Source: Aurelia coerulea (Eukaryota; Cnidaria; Scyphozoa; Semaeostomeae; Ulmaridae). From it: a stretch of DNA of 64,000 nt. The stretch is taken from the NCBI GenBank assembly GCA_039566865.1, contig CM076959.1, forward strand, positions 3,145,501 to 3,209,500. Reading direction: 5' to 3'. The number at the start of each line of letters is the position of its first letter. Position 1 is the stretch's first letter. Made by a program: the position numbers and the translations under genes. Below, in pieces: positions 1 through 11,376 of this stretch. Below the pieces are notes generated by a model. That model made no database searches and was not told the origin of the DNA. It was given only the letters and a program-made list of their open reading frames with translations.

Positions 1-274
1 CATTGAAGATGACATCAGGACATTTTTTGCCATAATGGTTTGCATCTCAAAGATCCTTTGATCAAATGATCCACCAAGGGGGTGGACTGGGGTGGCCATT
101 TCTAACTCATTTTTCTCAGGTTGGCATGTAAAAACATTAGGTATCACTTGCTTGTGGGAATCAATTCTGTCCCTTGCCCATCCTACTTTTTCTGGTCTGG
201 CACTGCTCCTGGTAGAGCTTCCCAACCATCTTTGGTGCAATTAATTGTCTAGAAGTAGGTAGTAAAATTCAAAC

Positions 275-518
275 CTCTGCAATCATTCAAATATTCCAGG
301 TAGAATCTACCAATGATCTTTGGTTCATTATTTGTTGTCCATATTCGTAGAATATCTATATTACTACTCGCTGAGACGGTCAGATCAAACGCTGAATTTG
401 TCTGTCTGCCGCACTTATTCCAGACCTCTCCCGTGTCCTGGAAGCTCGCTCTTTGTCTCCAAAAATCGACGGAAAAATCTATATGTGCATGAGCATGTCC
501 ATATTTTGGGGTAACCTC
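275..518 (-). CDS. Putative internal coding exon, protein unknown
   Basis: On the minus strand a frame of about 81 codons is open across this interval. It is preceded by a pyrimidine-rich stretch ending in CAG (acceptor AG at 519-520) and followed by a GT (273-274) after GCAGAG, so both edges look like splice sites. The peptide is mixed and protein-like, with aromatic clusters such as HIDFSVDFW and KIIGRFYLEYL, and lacks the low complexity of the nearby repeats. I do not recognise a family. No adjoining exon is visible in the window, so it may be an isolated exon, a relic of a transposon gene or a chance frame. The splice-site reading is inference. Confidence 0.3.
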
Positions 519-604
519 CTGCAGCTGGGGTATTAGCGGGGGAAAATTGTTGGCAGCTTTCTTCAGCAGGTTATTGTTTTTTGAGTGACTGCCGATTGTT
601 ACTA

Positions 605-651
605 ACGACACTTGATGGTGCTATCAAGGCCCATCAACGAACAATCCACTC
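605..651. repeat. Dispersed repeat, copy A
   Basis: About 47 bp beginning ACGACACTTG and ending CAATCCACTC recur at 2470-2515 with a few substitutions. Both copies read in the same direction. This is probably part of an old dispersed element. Confidence 0.6.
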
Positions 652-924
652 AATACTCGATGGTAAACAACCGAAGACGTCACATCGGATGTCACATGCA
701 CATTCACCTTCGCAGGGGCTGGCAGGCTTGTATCCTCCTTCAAAAAGGCGCTCTCCAAGGTTTCATCGGTTTCATCCCGCAGTATAGACGAGGTCGTGGC
801 GTGGTGGGGTGCATGATCGGTGCCAACGATCATTACCACCTATATTGGGGGCTGTCATGTGACCACACCCATATCATGTGATATCTTCTCCTCCGCAATG
901 GTGCTCTTTCTAAGAGTATACAGG

Positions 925-1190
925 GCTCCCTTAGAAAATGCTTCATTACAGGGGTAATAGTAAGTAAACACTGTATATCTTAGTTACTAAGGAATACATA
1001 GGGTGCTAATATGGAAATTTGTTGGGGGTAGTCACGTGCGTCACCCCGAGGGGTTCTTTGTCATAGGGGCTCCCTTGATGAAAATGCTAAAGAACAGCGA
1101 TTATACCAAGTGAAGGGTATATAACTTAGTTACTGATGAATATGTTGGGTAATGATACTGTTTATCGTTGGGGGCACTCACGTGTCTAGC
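925..1190. repeat. Imperfect tandem duplication, about 140 bp
   Basis: Two diverged copies (about 925-1060 and 1067-1190) share GGGCTCCCTT, AAAATGCT, TATATCTTAGTTACT or its variant, and a GTTGGGGG..CACGTG end. Each copy ends in a CACGTG E-box-like palindrome. Confidence 0.55.
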
Positions 1191-1196
1191 CCCATG

Positions 1197-1316
1197 TCAC
1201 GTGACTTACCTGGCAAGTTGCCAATATAGGTCACGTGTATTGGCACCATGCCAAGTTTTCACCATGTGACTTGGCACCTTGCCAAGTTCTGTGACGTCAC
1301 TTGGCACATTGCCAAC
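1197..1316. promoter_or_regulatory. Four 30-bp repeats carrying NF-I-type palindromes
   Basis: Four near-perfect TGGC-N5-GCCAA palindromes lie at 1210-1224, 1240-1254, 1271-1285 and 1301-1315, a spacing of 30-31 bp. Three match the full nuclear factor I consensus TTGGC-N5-GCCAA. CACGTG words at 1198 and 1232, CATGTG at 1264 and the CRE-like TGACGTCA at 1292 lie between them. The periodicity shows a short tandem array. That it binds NF-I-type or bHLH/bZIP factors is inference from consensus only; no gene start is evident next to it. Confidence 0.5.
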
Positions 1317-1690
1317 TTACCCTGAATTCGCGCCCTGATGACATGGAGTTTATTTGCCATATAATTATTGCAAATCTAACTTGCATAGGGAAATTCAACT
1401 GAGTAACTAAAACATAAGATCCTTTTGGATGATTACAAAGTCCGTCCTGAGCTAAGCAAGCATAAGAAAATCTGAATATTGATTTCTTCATAACCCCAAA
1501 TGATCGTTGTGATGCTGTTTTTAGCAACAGTCAGAGAGATGAGTGTTGCTGCTAAAGTCGCCTTCAATAGCAAAATAACGACAAGAATCGCCCGAAAAGT
1601 GATATTTTGATCTTCATGTCAAACGAAGATGATACGCAACAAATGAAAATATATTACCCCCAGTTCGCTTGGTTCATACATGATGCATCT

Positions 1691-1787
1691 GTCTCAAATT
1701 AGATGTCATGTGAGATTAACGATAACGCAAAATTACTTATGCAGGACTCTGCAGAACGTCTCTATTCGCGGACATCTAATTTGAGAC
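1691..1787. repeat. Short perfect inverted repeat
   Basis: GTCTCAAATTAGATGTC at 1691-1707 is the exact reverse complement of 1771-1787, with a 63-nt loop. It could be a very small MITE. I see no coding frame of note from 1320 to 2340 apart from this. Confidence 0.5.
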
Positions 1788-2362
1788 AAGCAGTCACGAA
1801 GATAACATCTGTGCAGAATCATATGCATGAAGATGTTTTGGTTCAGTGTGATCATGTGCCTTCCCCCAGTCAATGGCGCCATTGTTTGCTGGGATTCTGC
1901 ACCTTTCCTCTCAACTTCACCTACGACGTTTGCATCTTTGCATCTGTAGCTGTGTAGGAGGGGGTCCTTCTACCTGATGGTGATGCTGCGAATGCTAGCC
2001 TCTGTGCAGGCCGCCTGTTACATCATCCTCTAAAGTTGACTTATTTGCATAATGAGTACTATTAACAAGTGGCTAATGATGCGTTCGTTCTAGATAACAA
2101 TTGTTTTAACATAATTAAGCTGCTAATGAAGTCAAGAACGTGCCAATTCTGGTTAAATTTGTTGCTGTGCCAGGGTAAACATCATGGTAATTTATCCATC
2201 TTACGGTGTCAAATCTGTCTAACATGAAATATGCCGACGTCAAATTTTTCTATCGGATCGCGGGAAACTTCTGTCTTGTGTGCGCTTTATTTGCGCTTTC
2301 TTTATTTCAGTGCCAATTAGCAGCGGTAAAACGTTAATCAATTGCTTTAACGAGCGTGATGG

Positions 2363-2409
2363 ACTTTCTTTCTTTCTTTCTTTCTTTCTTTCATTCTTTC
2401 TTTCTTTCT
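2363..2409. repeat. (CTTT)n microsatellite
   Basis: About eleven CTTT units with one CATT interruption. Confidence 0.9.
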
Positions 2410-2469
2410 GACTTTCTGACTGACCCGGAGCCCCCTCTTAGATTACAAAGTTGGACTTTGTAATCAAAA

Positions 2470-2515
2470 ACGACACTTGAGGTGCTATTAAGGGCCACCA
2501 ACGAACAATCCACTC
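2470..2515. repeat. Dispersed repeat, copy B
   Basis: Second copy of the repeat at 605-651, same orientation, lacking a few internal bases. Confidence 0.6.
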
Positions 2516-2726
2516 TGTGTTACGGACTGAAGAGATAGACCTGGGCCAAGTCTACGCTATAACTGAACCAAGTTGTTTTAAATCCTGGTGAGTCTAAGGC
2601 AGTTTTGAGAGAGGGGTGGAAAGAGCCCTCCCCCCCCCCCCCACCATAAATGGTAGGTCAAAAAAGCTCATAATTTTCCCCTATAACTGTTTCAACTAAA
2701 CTACTTAGGGCAAGTAAAGAAATTGA

Positions 2727-3760
2727 GGGAAGAAACAACACAAAAACCAACTCCGCAACTGAAACAAGACAACAACTAACATAAGTAACTCAACTAAAGC
2801 AACGAAGGCCAATACGGCAACTAACACAACTAAAGGCGCCGAGGCGACTTAGTCCACTAAGGGAAGAAACAACACAACTGAAACAAGACAACAACTAACA
2901 TAAGTAACTCAACTAAAGCAACGAAGGCCAATACGGCAACTAACACAACTGAAGGCGCTGAGGCGACTTAGTCCACTGAGGAAAGAAACAACACAACTGA
3001 ATTAAGACAACAACTAACATAAGTAACTCAACTAAAGCGACGAAGGCCAATACGGCAACTAACACAACTAAAGGTGCTGAGGCAACTAAGTCCACTAAGG
3101 GAAGAAGCAACACAAAACCAACTCCACAACTGAAACAAGACAACAACTAACATAGCTAAGTAAGTCAACTAAAGCAACGAAGGCCAAAAGGAAACTAACG
3201 CCACCAAAGGCGCTGAAGTTAGACATTTTTCAACCCTGAAAGCATTCAAATATGAATCATCAAATGACAAATTATAATTTACTTTAGTTACATTAACAAC
3301 TATTGTATATATAGTAAATTAGTTACTTTAAGTTCTTAGCATTGTCCCCTATAAATCAGTTATTTTTATAACTGAGGGACTACCAAGGGTAAAAAAGAAA
3401 AAAACAATTCAAATGAAATCAAGCCATAACCAACTCCACTAAGGCAAGAAATGCAACCAGATCTACTCAGCAACTAAAACAAGACGCCAACTAACCTAAG
3501 AAAGCCTACTAAGTCTACCAAGGCCAATAAGGCAACCAAGGGCACTAAAGGTCCTGGCGCAACTAAGTCCACTAAGGCAAGAAACGCAACTACATCTACT
3601 CAACAACTAGAAGAAGAAGCGAACTAACGTAAGTAAGGCCACTAAACCAACTCAGGCCCGTTAGGTAACTAACGCAACTAAAAGCGCTAAGGCGCCTAAG
3701 TCCTTAAGGCAACAAACACCGCTAGATTAACTCAACTGAAACAACTGAAACAACCAAGGC
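2727..3760. repeat. Degenerate minisatellite, 119-134 bp unit
   Basis: The phrase AGAAACAACAC recurs at 2731, 2865, 2984 and (as AGAAGCAACAC) 3103, giving periods of 134, 119 and 119 bp. The shared body contains CAACTAACATAAGTAACTC and ACGAAGGCCAATACGGCAAC. After an AT-rich break at about 3230-3420 a more diverged version continues to about 3760 with CCACTAAGGCAAGAAA words. The purine/ACT bias creates long minus-strand frames rich in Leu and Val. They are by-products of the repeat and not a gene. Confidence 0.8.
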
Positions 3761-3964
3761 ATCCACAACAACTTTTCCGCAGGATTCATCTCTTTCACGT
3801 CCAAACTTCCACGCAATATGCAAATCCCAAAATACACTTACAGTATATACATTTCCTTCCATTTCCACTTAAGTACTGCTTTATTGAATGAACAAAAGAC
3901 GATACATTTTCCACTCAAGTACTGTCACTTACACGAACTACAGCGAAGCTAAAAGGAACGCGGA

Positions 3965-3983
3965 GGCGCGGCGCAGCCGCGCC
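3965..3983. repeat. GC-rich perfect hairpin
   Basis: GGCGCGGC, a GCA loop, then GCCGCGCC: an 8-bp perfect stem in an otherwise AT-rich neighbourhood. It resembles the hairpins at 42527 and 46201 in style. Confidence 0.7.
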
Positions 3984-4726
3984 GAGCGGGCCTAGTTCAG
4001 TGTTTTTGTTACAGAAAAGGGCTTTAAGGGCAATTTCATTTCAATACTTTAGGTACCTTCTGCACCAATCTTTTCAGACTTGAAGAATGCTGGAATCATC
4101 CGCCCCCCCCCCCCCCCCCCATACAGGTGTCGTTATCATAATGTCAATGAAAGAAATCAAATTTATATGAGATACTTTTATAATAGGGGTTGTTTTCTGC
4201 TCAATTGGTCTAACTACTTTTTTATTTTTCAATCAACAACACTATACCAGAGGTACTGTACCTGTACATGGTCTCTACAGTCAAGTTAAATCTACGAATA
4301 TACAATAATGAAATTAAAGCTACGGACATAAAGTTATAACTAAGTAAAAACCAACGCGAACAGTAAAAAGAAACAAATGAACATGGTTTGAAGCCAATGG
4401 ACAGAGATATCAAACCTCCTTTAGCTAATATCCATTGTGCTTTTAAATGCTTCCTTTAAATATTTTCCAATAGATAAAATGTTGCCTGGGTCTTCGTTGG
4501 TATTTATCAGATTGAATGCTTCCTTTTGTTGATTATTTGCATGATTTCCTGACTCAGGTACTAATTTCCTGTGACTATGCTGATTGTATAATCTTCTGTA
4601 ATATTTATTGTTGTATATCTTATATTCCTTGTAGTTTAGTTGTTTGCATGTCTAGTTATTATTGATAAATTGTATGTAGAGTGGAATTTAAAACATGAAA
4701 ACTGAACTGATATATAGGATAGGTAC

Positions 4727-5095
4727 CTCGGATGAAAAACCGCCCGTTCTTCGGTGTCTCTTTGCCTTGCCAACAACTGCCCGTTCTTGAAGGCCAGTTG
4801 GGTCAACTTCCTCCATCATGGCATAAACAACATCCCGTGGAACTTTCAATTGATGGACTTCGCGTATTTTTTTGTGCAATGCCCTATAACCTAGTAGTTT
4901 CCCAGGTCCATTCAACTCTACACGAACAGCTTCTTCAACTTCTTTCAGAGTTGTATCGCGTTCAACATATCTAATGTTAAAATGATTCAACCGACGAGCT
5001 AGTGTTCGAAGACTCCAAGCATACATCGGATACTTTTCGGAAAGGAAGTCCAGCATTTCCTCCCTCTTGAGATTCTTGCTTACATAAAACAACAA
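4727..5095 (-). CDS. Exon of an integrase-core (transposon-derived) protein, partial
   Basis: The minus-strand frame encodes about 123 residues of the N-terminal region of the animal integrase-core family: a helical DFLSEKYPMYAWSLRTLARRL segment, then GYRALHKKIREVHQL and VPRDVVYAMMEEVDPTGL, and the basic end RRTGGFSSE. In this family the next residues normally lead into a DDE integrase core. Here the frame stops making sense exactly at GAG|GTACCT (donor GT at 4725-4726), so 4727 looks like an exon end. No downstream core exon was found at lower coordinates. The Met at 5095 is the first in frame; an in-frame TAA lies about 45 bases upstream. Family assignment is from recalled sequence pattern, moderately sure. 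It may be a relic. Confidence 0.6.
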
Positions 5096-5315
5096 ATCCT
5101 CTTCAAGTGCTTCATCGTCTTGCCAGGTTTATTCCTGATTCTGATCGCCATTTTGGTCATTTGACGCGCACTGAGTGTAGTCTCGCTTTGGCTCAGTTGC
5201 GCAAAGCATTGTGGGCTATGGCCTTCCTAGGCCGTCGAAAATTTTATTTTCTAACAAAACTTTTTAAATTATTTTCGTAATGAAAACTTTTCGCAAAAAT
5301 TTTATTCCGTTTTGA

Positions 5316-5489
5316 AATTTTTTTAAGAATAAAGAATATTTATGAAAATAGAAAAGAAATTTAAATAAAAGAAAATGACTTTAAAAAAAATTGCGTTTTC
5401 AATTTTTTTTAAGAATAAAGAATATTTATGAAAATAGAAAATAAATTTAAATAAAAGAAATGACTTTAAAATAAATTATGTTTTCAAAA
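5316..5489. repeat. Tandem duplication, 87-bp AT-rich unit
   Basis: AAGAATAAAGAATATTTATG begins at 5324 and again at 5411. The two units are nearly identical, apart from a few A/T indels. Confidence 0.85.
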
Positions 5490-6106
5490 CATTTTGAAAA
5501 TAATTTCAAATAGAAGCAAGGAAACAATCGAATAGTACTATGAAATCATACAATGTAGAGAAAAGCATAGCAAATTTTCCTATGGCACTCATAGGCCACC
5601 ATAGAAGTCTCCCTGCGGCACGAACAATCAATCAAATCCATCCATCAATCAATCGACCGACCAAGTCTCGGTCAAATTCTCGTACATTAGATTTGTCCTC
5701 GTTTTCACATAGCTTTTTTATGAGTCGTAGATTGAGCGAAAGGGTTAAAATCAAAATATAAAAAACGAGCGAAATTTACGACGAATTGTAATCAGTCTAG
5801 GGTTGAGGTATATTAGCTTTGTTCTGCTGGATCTTTTTTCTGCTGCATTCCAGAATCTATATGCATTTTAAAAGTAGGTTCTATTGAGAGTCCAAGATCT
5901 TCTTAACGGATATATAAGGCAACTTAAGTTAGAGGCCTTGTCAATCTAAATATAGCCTATTGTATTCCATTGTATTTGCGATCTCGAGAGGTTACCAAAT
6001 CAATTTGACAAATGAAGGAATGCAGCCGTCTTTTGTTCTATATTTAAACCAGATGTTATATATCCGTAATTTGTCTTTAAATGACTAATTTGTACCATGC
6101 TTTTAC

Positions 6107-6375
6107 TACCGTAAAAGCTCTATCAAGCCCCCTCTCTATTAAGCCCCCCCCACTTATATTAAGTTCCAGAGGCTACCAAAGATTCTCCATTTGTTGAGTT
6201 AAATAAGTTTGCATGTTAATTTTGATGTGTTTTGAAATAAAACTTTGTCGAATTCATGTATTTAACTCGTAAAATTGTATGTTTAAGCCGCAAAATGTGA
6301 TGCAAAAAGGACTAAAAAGTGTCCTAAATTAAATAGCCCCCCCCCCCCCAGTGGCTTAATAGAGCTTTTACTGTA
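6107..6375. mobile_element. MITE, mariner-like (TA-flanked)
   Basis: The left end TACCGTAAAAGCTCTAT and the right end, read in reverse complement as TACAGTAAAAGCTCTAT, form imperfect terminal inverted repeats of about 23 bp, each beginning at a TA dinucleotide. The poly-C runs inside also mirror each other. There is no coding capacity. The TA target makes Tc1/mariner the most likely superfamily (inference). Confidence 0.75.
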
Positions 6376-6451
6376 TGTGACTATGTTGGTACAAGCCATT
6401 TGACAGCCTTTCACGGGACTCTCCATCAATGTGTCAATTTTGCAGAAGGGT

Positions 6452-6530
6452 GTTGTGGCGCAGTGGTGTAATCCTCTGACTTTGCAGCCATAACAGTCAG
6501 GCGGACAAAGTTTGATACCCGGTAGAGCCC
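6452..6530 (+). repeat. tRNA-derived SINE head
   Basis: Internal pol III promoter elements are visible: box A TGGCGCAGTGG at 6456-6466 and a degenerate box B AGTTTGATACC at 6509-6519, about 43 bp apart. It does not fold as a clean tRNA cloverleaf, so a SINE is preferred over a tRNA gene. A second head with the same box A is at 18611. Confidence 0.6.
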
Positions 6531-7158
6531 CACCACCTGAACGTCATGCCCCGCGCACTTGGCGCTAAAAACCGCAACTTCACCTTAACCTTCACCTTTG
6601 CAGCATATTTTGTATCAAGATGCTTTGCTTTAAAATAAATCCATCTATTTTCAGCTACATAATATTGGACTCTGGAGCTTTCGATTCTCGTCAAAAGTTT
6701 GCCGTAGCCATGAGATCTGCATTTGGTGCTCAGTTCTGTCTGAAGGGTACAATTAGCTCTGACACTCATCATATTACTATCGCCATCTGAGAGATGACTA
6801 CTTGCAAGAAGGGCTTTACCGCTGTTTTCGAAGTGTGACATTTTCTGGTTACATGGGAGATGGTTACTGGTTCTTCAACAATGAAGTATGTTTTTTTAAA
6901 TATATTTGTTTTGTCATCTAAGCGTAGAGATGTAGCTATGCTAGGCGCACCAGAAAGAGTATCCACATAAAACAGGCCTAAGCCGGTTGGAGGATTTTTT
7001 GTCGATTTTTCACAAGCCTTCCTATACCTAATTTACGATTTATTATGACCTTTCAAAGTGCGTACATTCTTTGGCGCACTTGGTATATAATTTGTCGAAA
7101 CCACGAGTTCAAAACAACTGCATAGAAGTGTCTGCTCTAAAACCAAACAACAACGAAA

Positions 7159-7230
7159 ATGTGGGAGATCTTTAATGTAGATGAGGAAGAGAAGAGGGCC
7201 AAGACACGAACCTGGGGTGGACCAATGGTG
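7159..7230 (-). pseudogene. LINE reverse transcriptase fragment
   Basis: Minus-strand translation gives STPGSCLGPLLFLIYIKDLPH, close to the conserved VPQGSVLGPLLF.IYINDLP motif of CR1/Jockey-type LINE reverse transcriptases (compare 28365-28430). Similarity ends on both sides within a few codons. This is a small relic. Confidence 0.7.
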
Positions 7231-7573
7231 GACCAATCTTGCTTTCAAGTTCCAAGTATAGAGCAAGTCGTTATTGTTGCAACTGGGTTAAAAGCTACCC
7301 GGTTTTAGGTATTCCCACTCTTCATTTGGTCAAGGATGGGGGCAGAAGAGTCAGCTCTCGTGGGGCTTCTTTTCCCGCTATCTTTTCCCTCTTCAGCTTG
7401 AGGAGCAGGATTGACCTAGGAAAGAATTATATGAATTTTACGATCTTTAAGTATTCCAAAGACCTACACGTATTTTCTTTTCAATAAGAAACTTCTTTTA
7501 TGAAACTCAACTTTCAGATCGCCAAAAAAATAAAAAACTACAGTGCTTTCATTTCAATAAAGGAAACCCTTAA

Positions 7574-7719
7574 AGGGTCTGTGTCATCCAGCATTCCTTG
7601 TACCTGCCGTCTCTTGGTTTTTCCTTTCTTGTTGCCATTTACATGGGCCATGAATATAGCAGTAACAAAAGCCAACCAAGAGATGGCACGTGCAGGGCAT
7701 ACTGGATGAAACAGACCCT
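7574..7719. mobile_element. TTAA-flanked MITE, 146 bp
   Basis: AGGGTCTGTGTCATCCAG at the left end mirrors the right end, read in reverse as AGGGTCTGTTTCATCCAG. TTAA lies directly outside both ends (7570-7573 and 7720-7723), the expected target duplication of piggyBac or Kolobok elements. The AGGG start favours Kolobok (inference). Confidence 0.8.
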
Positions 7720-7739
7720 TTAACATATTTTTACCCTAT

Positions 7740-8500
7740 TTTCACAGATTTTCGCTAGCGTTAAAAGATAGACTATTTGGGAGATTTCTAATTTCAATAA
7801 AATTGTGATTTTCGTGGATAATTTCAAATCAATTACCAGTTTTTGCTTTCACAAGTTTCAGTCAAGTTTCTTAGGGCTTCGCTCAAACGTAGTAGATTAC
7901 ATACTAGAGTTTCTTAGTTTTTTTAATTTTTTGCGTGATACTACTGTACCGTACACGTTTGTAGTTTGAAAAAAGTCTAGTTATAAAACGATTATGGAGT
8001 GCTTCTGTATTCAGTGGATATTATATAGGTCTAGAGACCTTAAGAAATAGATTAATGTACAATTTACTTACTGGGTGCTCCTGGTGTTCCTCTGCTGGAA
8101 AACGCCACTTCTCATTCTTTTGAACACTGTGTGCTTCGGCATTCTTCCTTTATTTTCTGCGTCGCAAAAAGCAAACCACACCAAATCTTGAGACCACACA
8201 ATATTCGACAATCTTTGTTGAAAACAGGCAGGAATGAAAAATGTTCCTCTTAGTGAGTTGACACCAGTAAGGATCGTGCTAGATTGGGTATGTGTCGTGA
8301 CCTAAAACTAGTTAGTGCTGTCATTTGATTAGGATTCAAATACCTATTATTAAGACTTTATTAAGTACTTGTGAACTGACAAACAGAGATTAAGGATTTA
8401 ACACTTAATGACACGTTAATGACAGAGCAACCATTCTCAGCGATTATGTAAACATACCTATGTCAAAACCAATCTTATTTAATTCTATTCCATTGAAAGT
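7740..8500. other. AT-rich stretch without recognisable features
   Basis: No convincing frame, RNA or repeat pair was found here. An ACTGTACCGTAC word near 7945 may be the end of a degraded MITE. Confidence 0.4.
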
Positions 8501-8538
8501 GAGTTGAAAGTGAAGGACTTGGTTCGTGAAATTTCATG

Positions 8539-8672
8539 AAAAGTCATAAAACCACGGACAGTGCATGGTAATGTCCGTGACAATGTCTGTGACAGTAAAA
8601 AATTTGTCGAAAACCACGGGTAGTCACGGACCTGCCTACGGACACCCCACGGAAATGTCCGTGGATTTGAGA
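8539..8672. repeat. Cluster of CACGGACA / TGTCCGTG inverted words
   Basis: CCACGGACA, TGTCCGTGA, TGTCTGTGA, CACGGACC, CACGGAAATGTCCGTGG and related words alternate in both orientations. This is likely a degraded foldback element. Confidence 0.45.
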
Positions 8673-8741
8673 CCCTCCTGGTTTGGAAAAGCTTCAGTCC
8701 TAGTCCTATCATGGTCATGCAAAGACAACCACAGGGGTATC

Positions 8742-9130
8742 TGGAGATCTTCAGAAATAAAGAAAGTTATTAACAACAATAACATTTATGTAAATGATGT
8801 AATGATTCCTGCAGCAGTAGTTTTGACTGGAAACAATTACTCCAAGTTTGCCCTCCTATGTCAAGCCTTGAACATTAAGATCCCAGGAGAACAGTCATTT
8901 CTAAATACCCAGAAACATTACATAGCACTAACAGTGTTTGATTTTTGGAAGCGAATGTACTTGGCAATAGAGGATTGTGCATTTTAGGAGATGGTCGCAG
9001 TGACTCACCTGGGCATTGTGCAAGGTACTGCAGCTATGTGGTAATGGAGAGTGAAACAGGAGCAGTTTTGGACATGAAAATAGTTGATAAACGAGAGACA
9101 AAGGGTATTTCAACCAATATGGAGTTTGGA
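8742..9130 (+). pseudogene. Kolobok-like transposase relic, frameshifted
   Basis: Two overlapping frames carry consecutive parts of one transposase. The first (to about 8950) has NNNIYVNDVMIPAAVVLTGN and TQKHYIALTVFDFW. After a frameshift near 8950 the second has the signature GDGRSDSPGHCARYCSYVVM, then LDMKIVDKRET and STNME. The GDGR-DSPGH-A-Y signature belongs to a metazoan DDE transposase family that I recall as Kolobok-like; the superfamily label is less sure than the transposase call. The similarity stops at about 9125, where a 32-bp minisatellite begins. Only the central catalytic region is present. Confidence 0.6.
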
Positions 9131-9133
9131 ATG

Positions 9134-9345
9134 GAAATTTTTCCGGATTTATTGGTACACTTTTCACAAATTTGACAGATTATGGGAATACTTTCAGACT
9201 TTTTACAGATCATGGGTGTACTTTTCAGACATCGTTTCGGAATTATGAGCACACTTTCAGAATTCTTCCCGGATTCATGGGCACCTCTTTCTAGATTCTG
9301 GGTATAATTTTCAGAAATTTTTCTGGTTTTATGGGTCGTAGTTAT
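9134..9345. repeat. Degenerate minisatellite, 32-33 bp
   Basis: About six diverged units of the form TTTTTNCGGATTNATGGGNA + ACTTTTCAGA follow each other directly. Confidence 0.65.
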
Positions 9346-9349
9346 ACGC

Positions 9350-10800
9350 TTTAAACAGCTCAATCATCGATACTAAACTTAACCCCCGGTACAGGTCCGT
9401 TATGTGGGTTGTATGTCTCCAGTTAGGCGGTTTTGCCATGCACATTACATTCTATATGTAAAAAACTGAAAACAACAAGTGAAATAACGGAATCATCATG
9501 TTTGCCTGTTGCCTCTTCACCATAGGTCTGACAATACTGCATAGAACATTAAAGGTTGGTTTGCTCATTTTGAAATTTTCAAGCCATTCTTCTGATCCCC
9601 ATGCCCTGCGAAACAAAATTGAGGTAAATGAATCAGCTTGCTTGGCTTTTTCTCAAGCAGTTTTATTGGTGGCTAGCTGACAGTAACACCAACATTGTTT
9701 ACCAAATTCTAAAACGACAATATGGCAACAGATAAGTAGTTAAGACAGCAACACCAAATCTACGAACCTGTTTACTATCTGCTCCCAAAAAAACTTCTCT
9801 CCTTCTGCCAAATTGAACGTTTTGGTCTCGCATATTGTGTAGCAAAATTTGTAATAATTACGTGGGCTGCATCGAGCATGACATCATTTTCTTGTGCTCT
9901 GTATCTCGCAATACATACATAAGTCCAGAAGCTACTTTGTGAAATTGAATACATTCATAAACCAAAAATTTAAGGTTTAGGCTCAACATAACATAAAACG
10001 AATACCTATTTTGCATACAAGTTTAAGAATGATTGCTAGATAGGTAGCTTGAAATAGGCATGGTGGCTAAGCGTGAGCAGCATTAAGGCACATGACTTTC
10101 ATCATGAAGATCAGCCACCAAAATGAACATACGCATCCTGGTGGCCACTTTCTTCATTTCTTGAATCAAAGAGCGCTACATAGACACAAAAAGGAACAGA
10201 ACGGCTCAATGATTGAACTAGATGGAATCTACTGCAGAGAAGAAGCAATTTTGTTCAAATTCTTGATACAAGCCTCTTGGTCAAGATTCTGCTTAATTAA
10301 AGAAACTCCAGCAATTCAATTTTGTTTTCTAGATAGAAATTAAACAACATAAAGTTCAGCTTTTGTTCAAAAATTTCCTGCAGCCTAAAAAATCATGATT
10401 TCCTGGGAACGGCGTTCCCCTGTTCCACACTTTCTCAGCCTCTGCGTCACAGCTGTTTGCCGTGCAAGAAATAAAGAGAGAAAGAGGGAGACTGTTGCTA
10501 GCATACAGTAAGTGCTGCCCCTTTCTAAAGTGTCATTTATCTCCAGGAACGCAAACCATCAGAAGTGTCCATAATGACGAAGGAGATCCGAGCCAGTGGA
10601 TGGGAGACTGCAAAACTGCTAGCAGTATCAGTGTATATGCGGTGCAGTGAATTGCTGCTCGAAATATCACCTAGAAAAGTCGATGAAAATGAAATAGAGC
10701 CTTGGTATGGAGCTTTCACTGCAAGGGGAATATTTCATGATTGGCCTAATCTATTTCACCCTTATTGTTTGCTTCATGCCCTGACTTTGAAATGACATGA
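9350..10800. other. No supported gene
   Basis: Short frames of 60-83 codons occur on both strands, but none has a domain, splice context or repeat identity that I recognise. Base composition is ordinary for the window. Confidence 0.4.
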
Positions 10801-10804
10801 AGGA

Positions 10805-11271
10805 ATTTACTTGTGCCGGTCTGGGTTCCTTTCGGTCTTTCAGACCGATCTGCATGGATAACAACAGATAAGTATTGGGAGCCACTGCATAAGAAACTAA
10901 AACTAAGCACAACAAATTGAAGCAGGTCAGCCTCCTGTTTTAATTTCAGGTTCTGAAGCAGCATTTGAACCGTCAAACCAAAATGGATTTGAAATGGAGT
11001 TGGTTATCCTTGATTATCAACTCTAATATCATCTTGTGTTGTTGATAACTTGGCGCTACAATGAAAATATGCCTAAATCCAAAACATAAGAAAAGAAACC
11101 ATTGTCACAATTTCCCTCAGTTGCATTCAACGCATGCGTAATGTGATGCTAGTATATTTTCAGACCGGTCTGAAAATTCCATGTAAACGCAACGCAAAAA
11201 TGCAGACATGGCAAAATTTCAAACCGATCTGAAACTCGTGCCGGTCTGAGTTTGCTCATGTAAAGGGCCCC
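10805..11271 (-). mobile_element. TAA-target MITE, copy 1 (left-truncated)
   Basis: The right end TGCTCATGTAAAGGGCCCC followed by TAA is identical to the ends of the intact copy at 14402-15089. Internal motifs CAGACCGGTCTGAAA, CGTGCCGGTCTG and the GGTTCTGAAGCAGCATTTGA block are shared with it in inverted orientation. The left terminal repeat is missing: similarity begins at TGTGCCGGTCTGGGTTCC near 10811. Confidence 0.75.
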
Positions 11272-11376
11272 TAAGATAATGTTAGCCCTTTTAGAATGTC
11301 GGTAGCTTGCGAACTTGGCACACAATTGGGAAATGTAACCTCTAAACGTATCTAAAATTTCTTTGATTCTGTTCAG

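Noticed and set aside
2940..3146. Minus-strand hydrophobic frame that looks like a membrane protein
   Set aside because: The Leu/Val-rich composition is the complement of an ACT/AAG-rich tandem repeat and recurs with the repeat period.
6452..6530. A functional tRNA gene
   Set aside because: Boxes A and B are present but the stems do not pair well and box B is degenerate; a SINE head is more likely.
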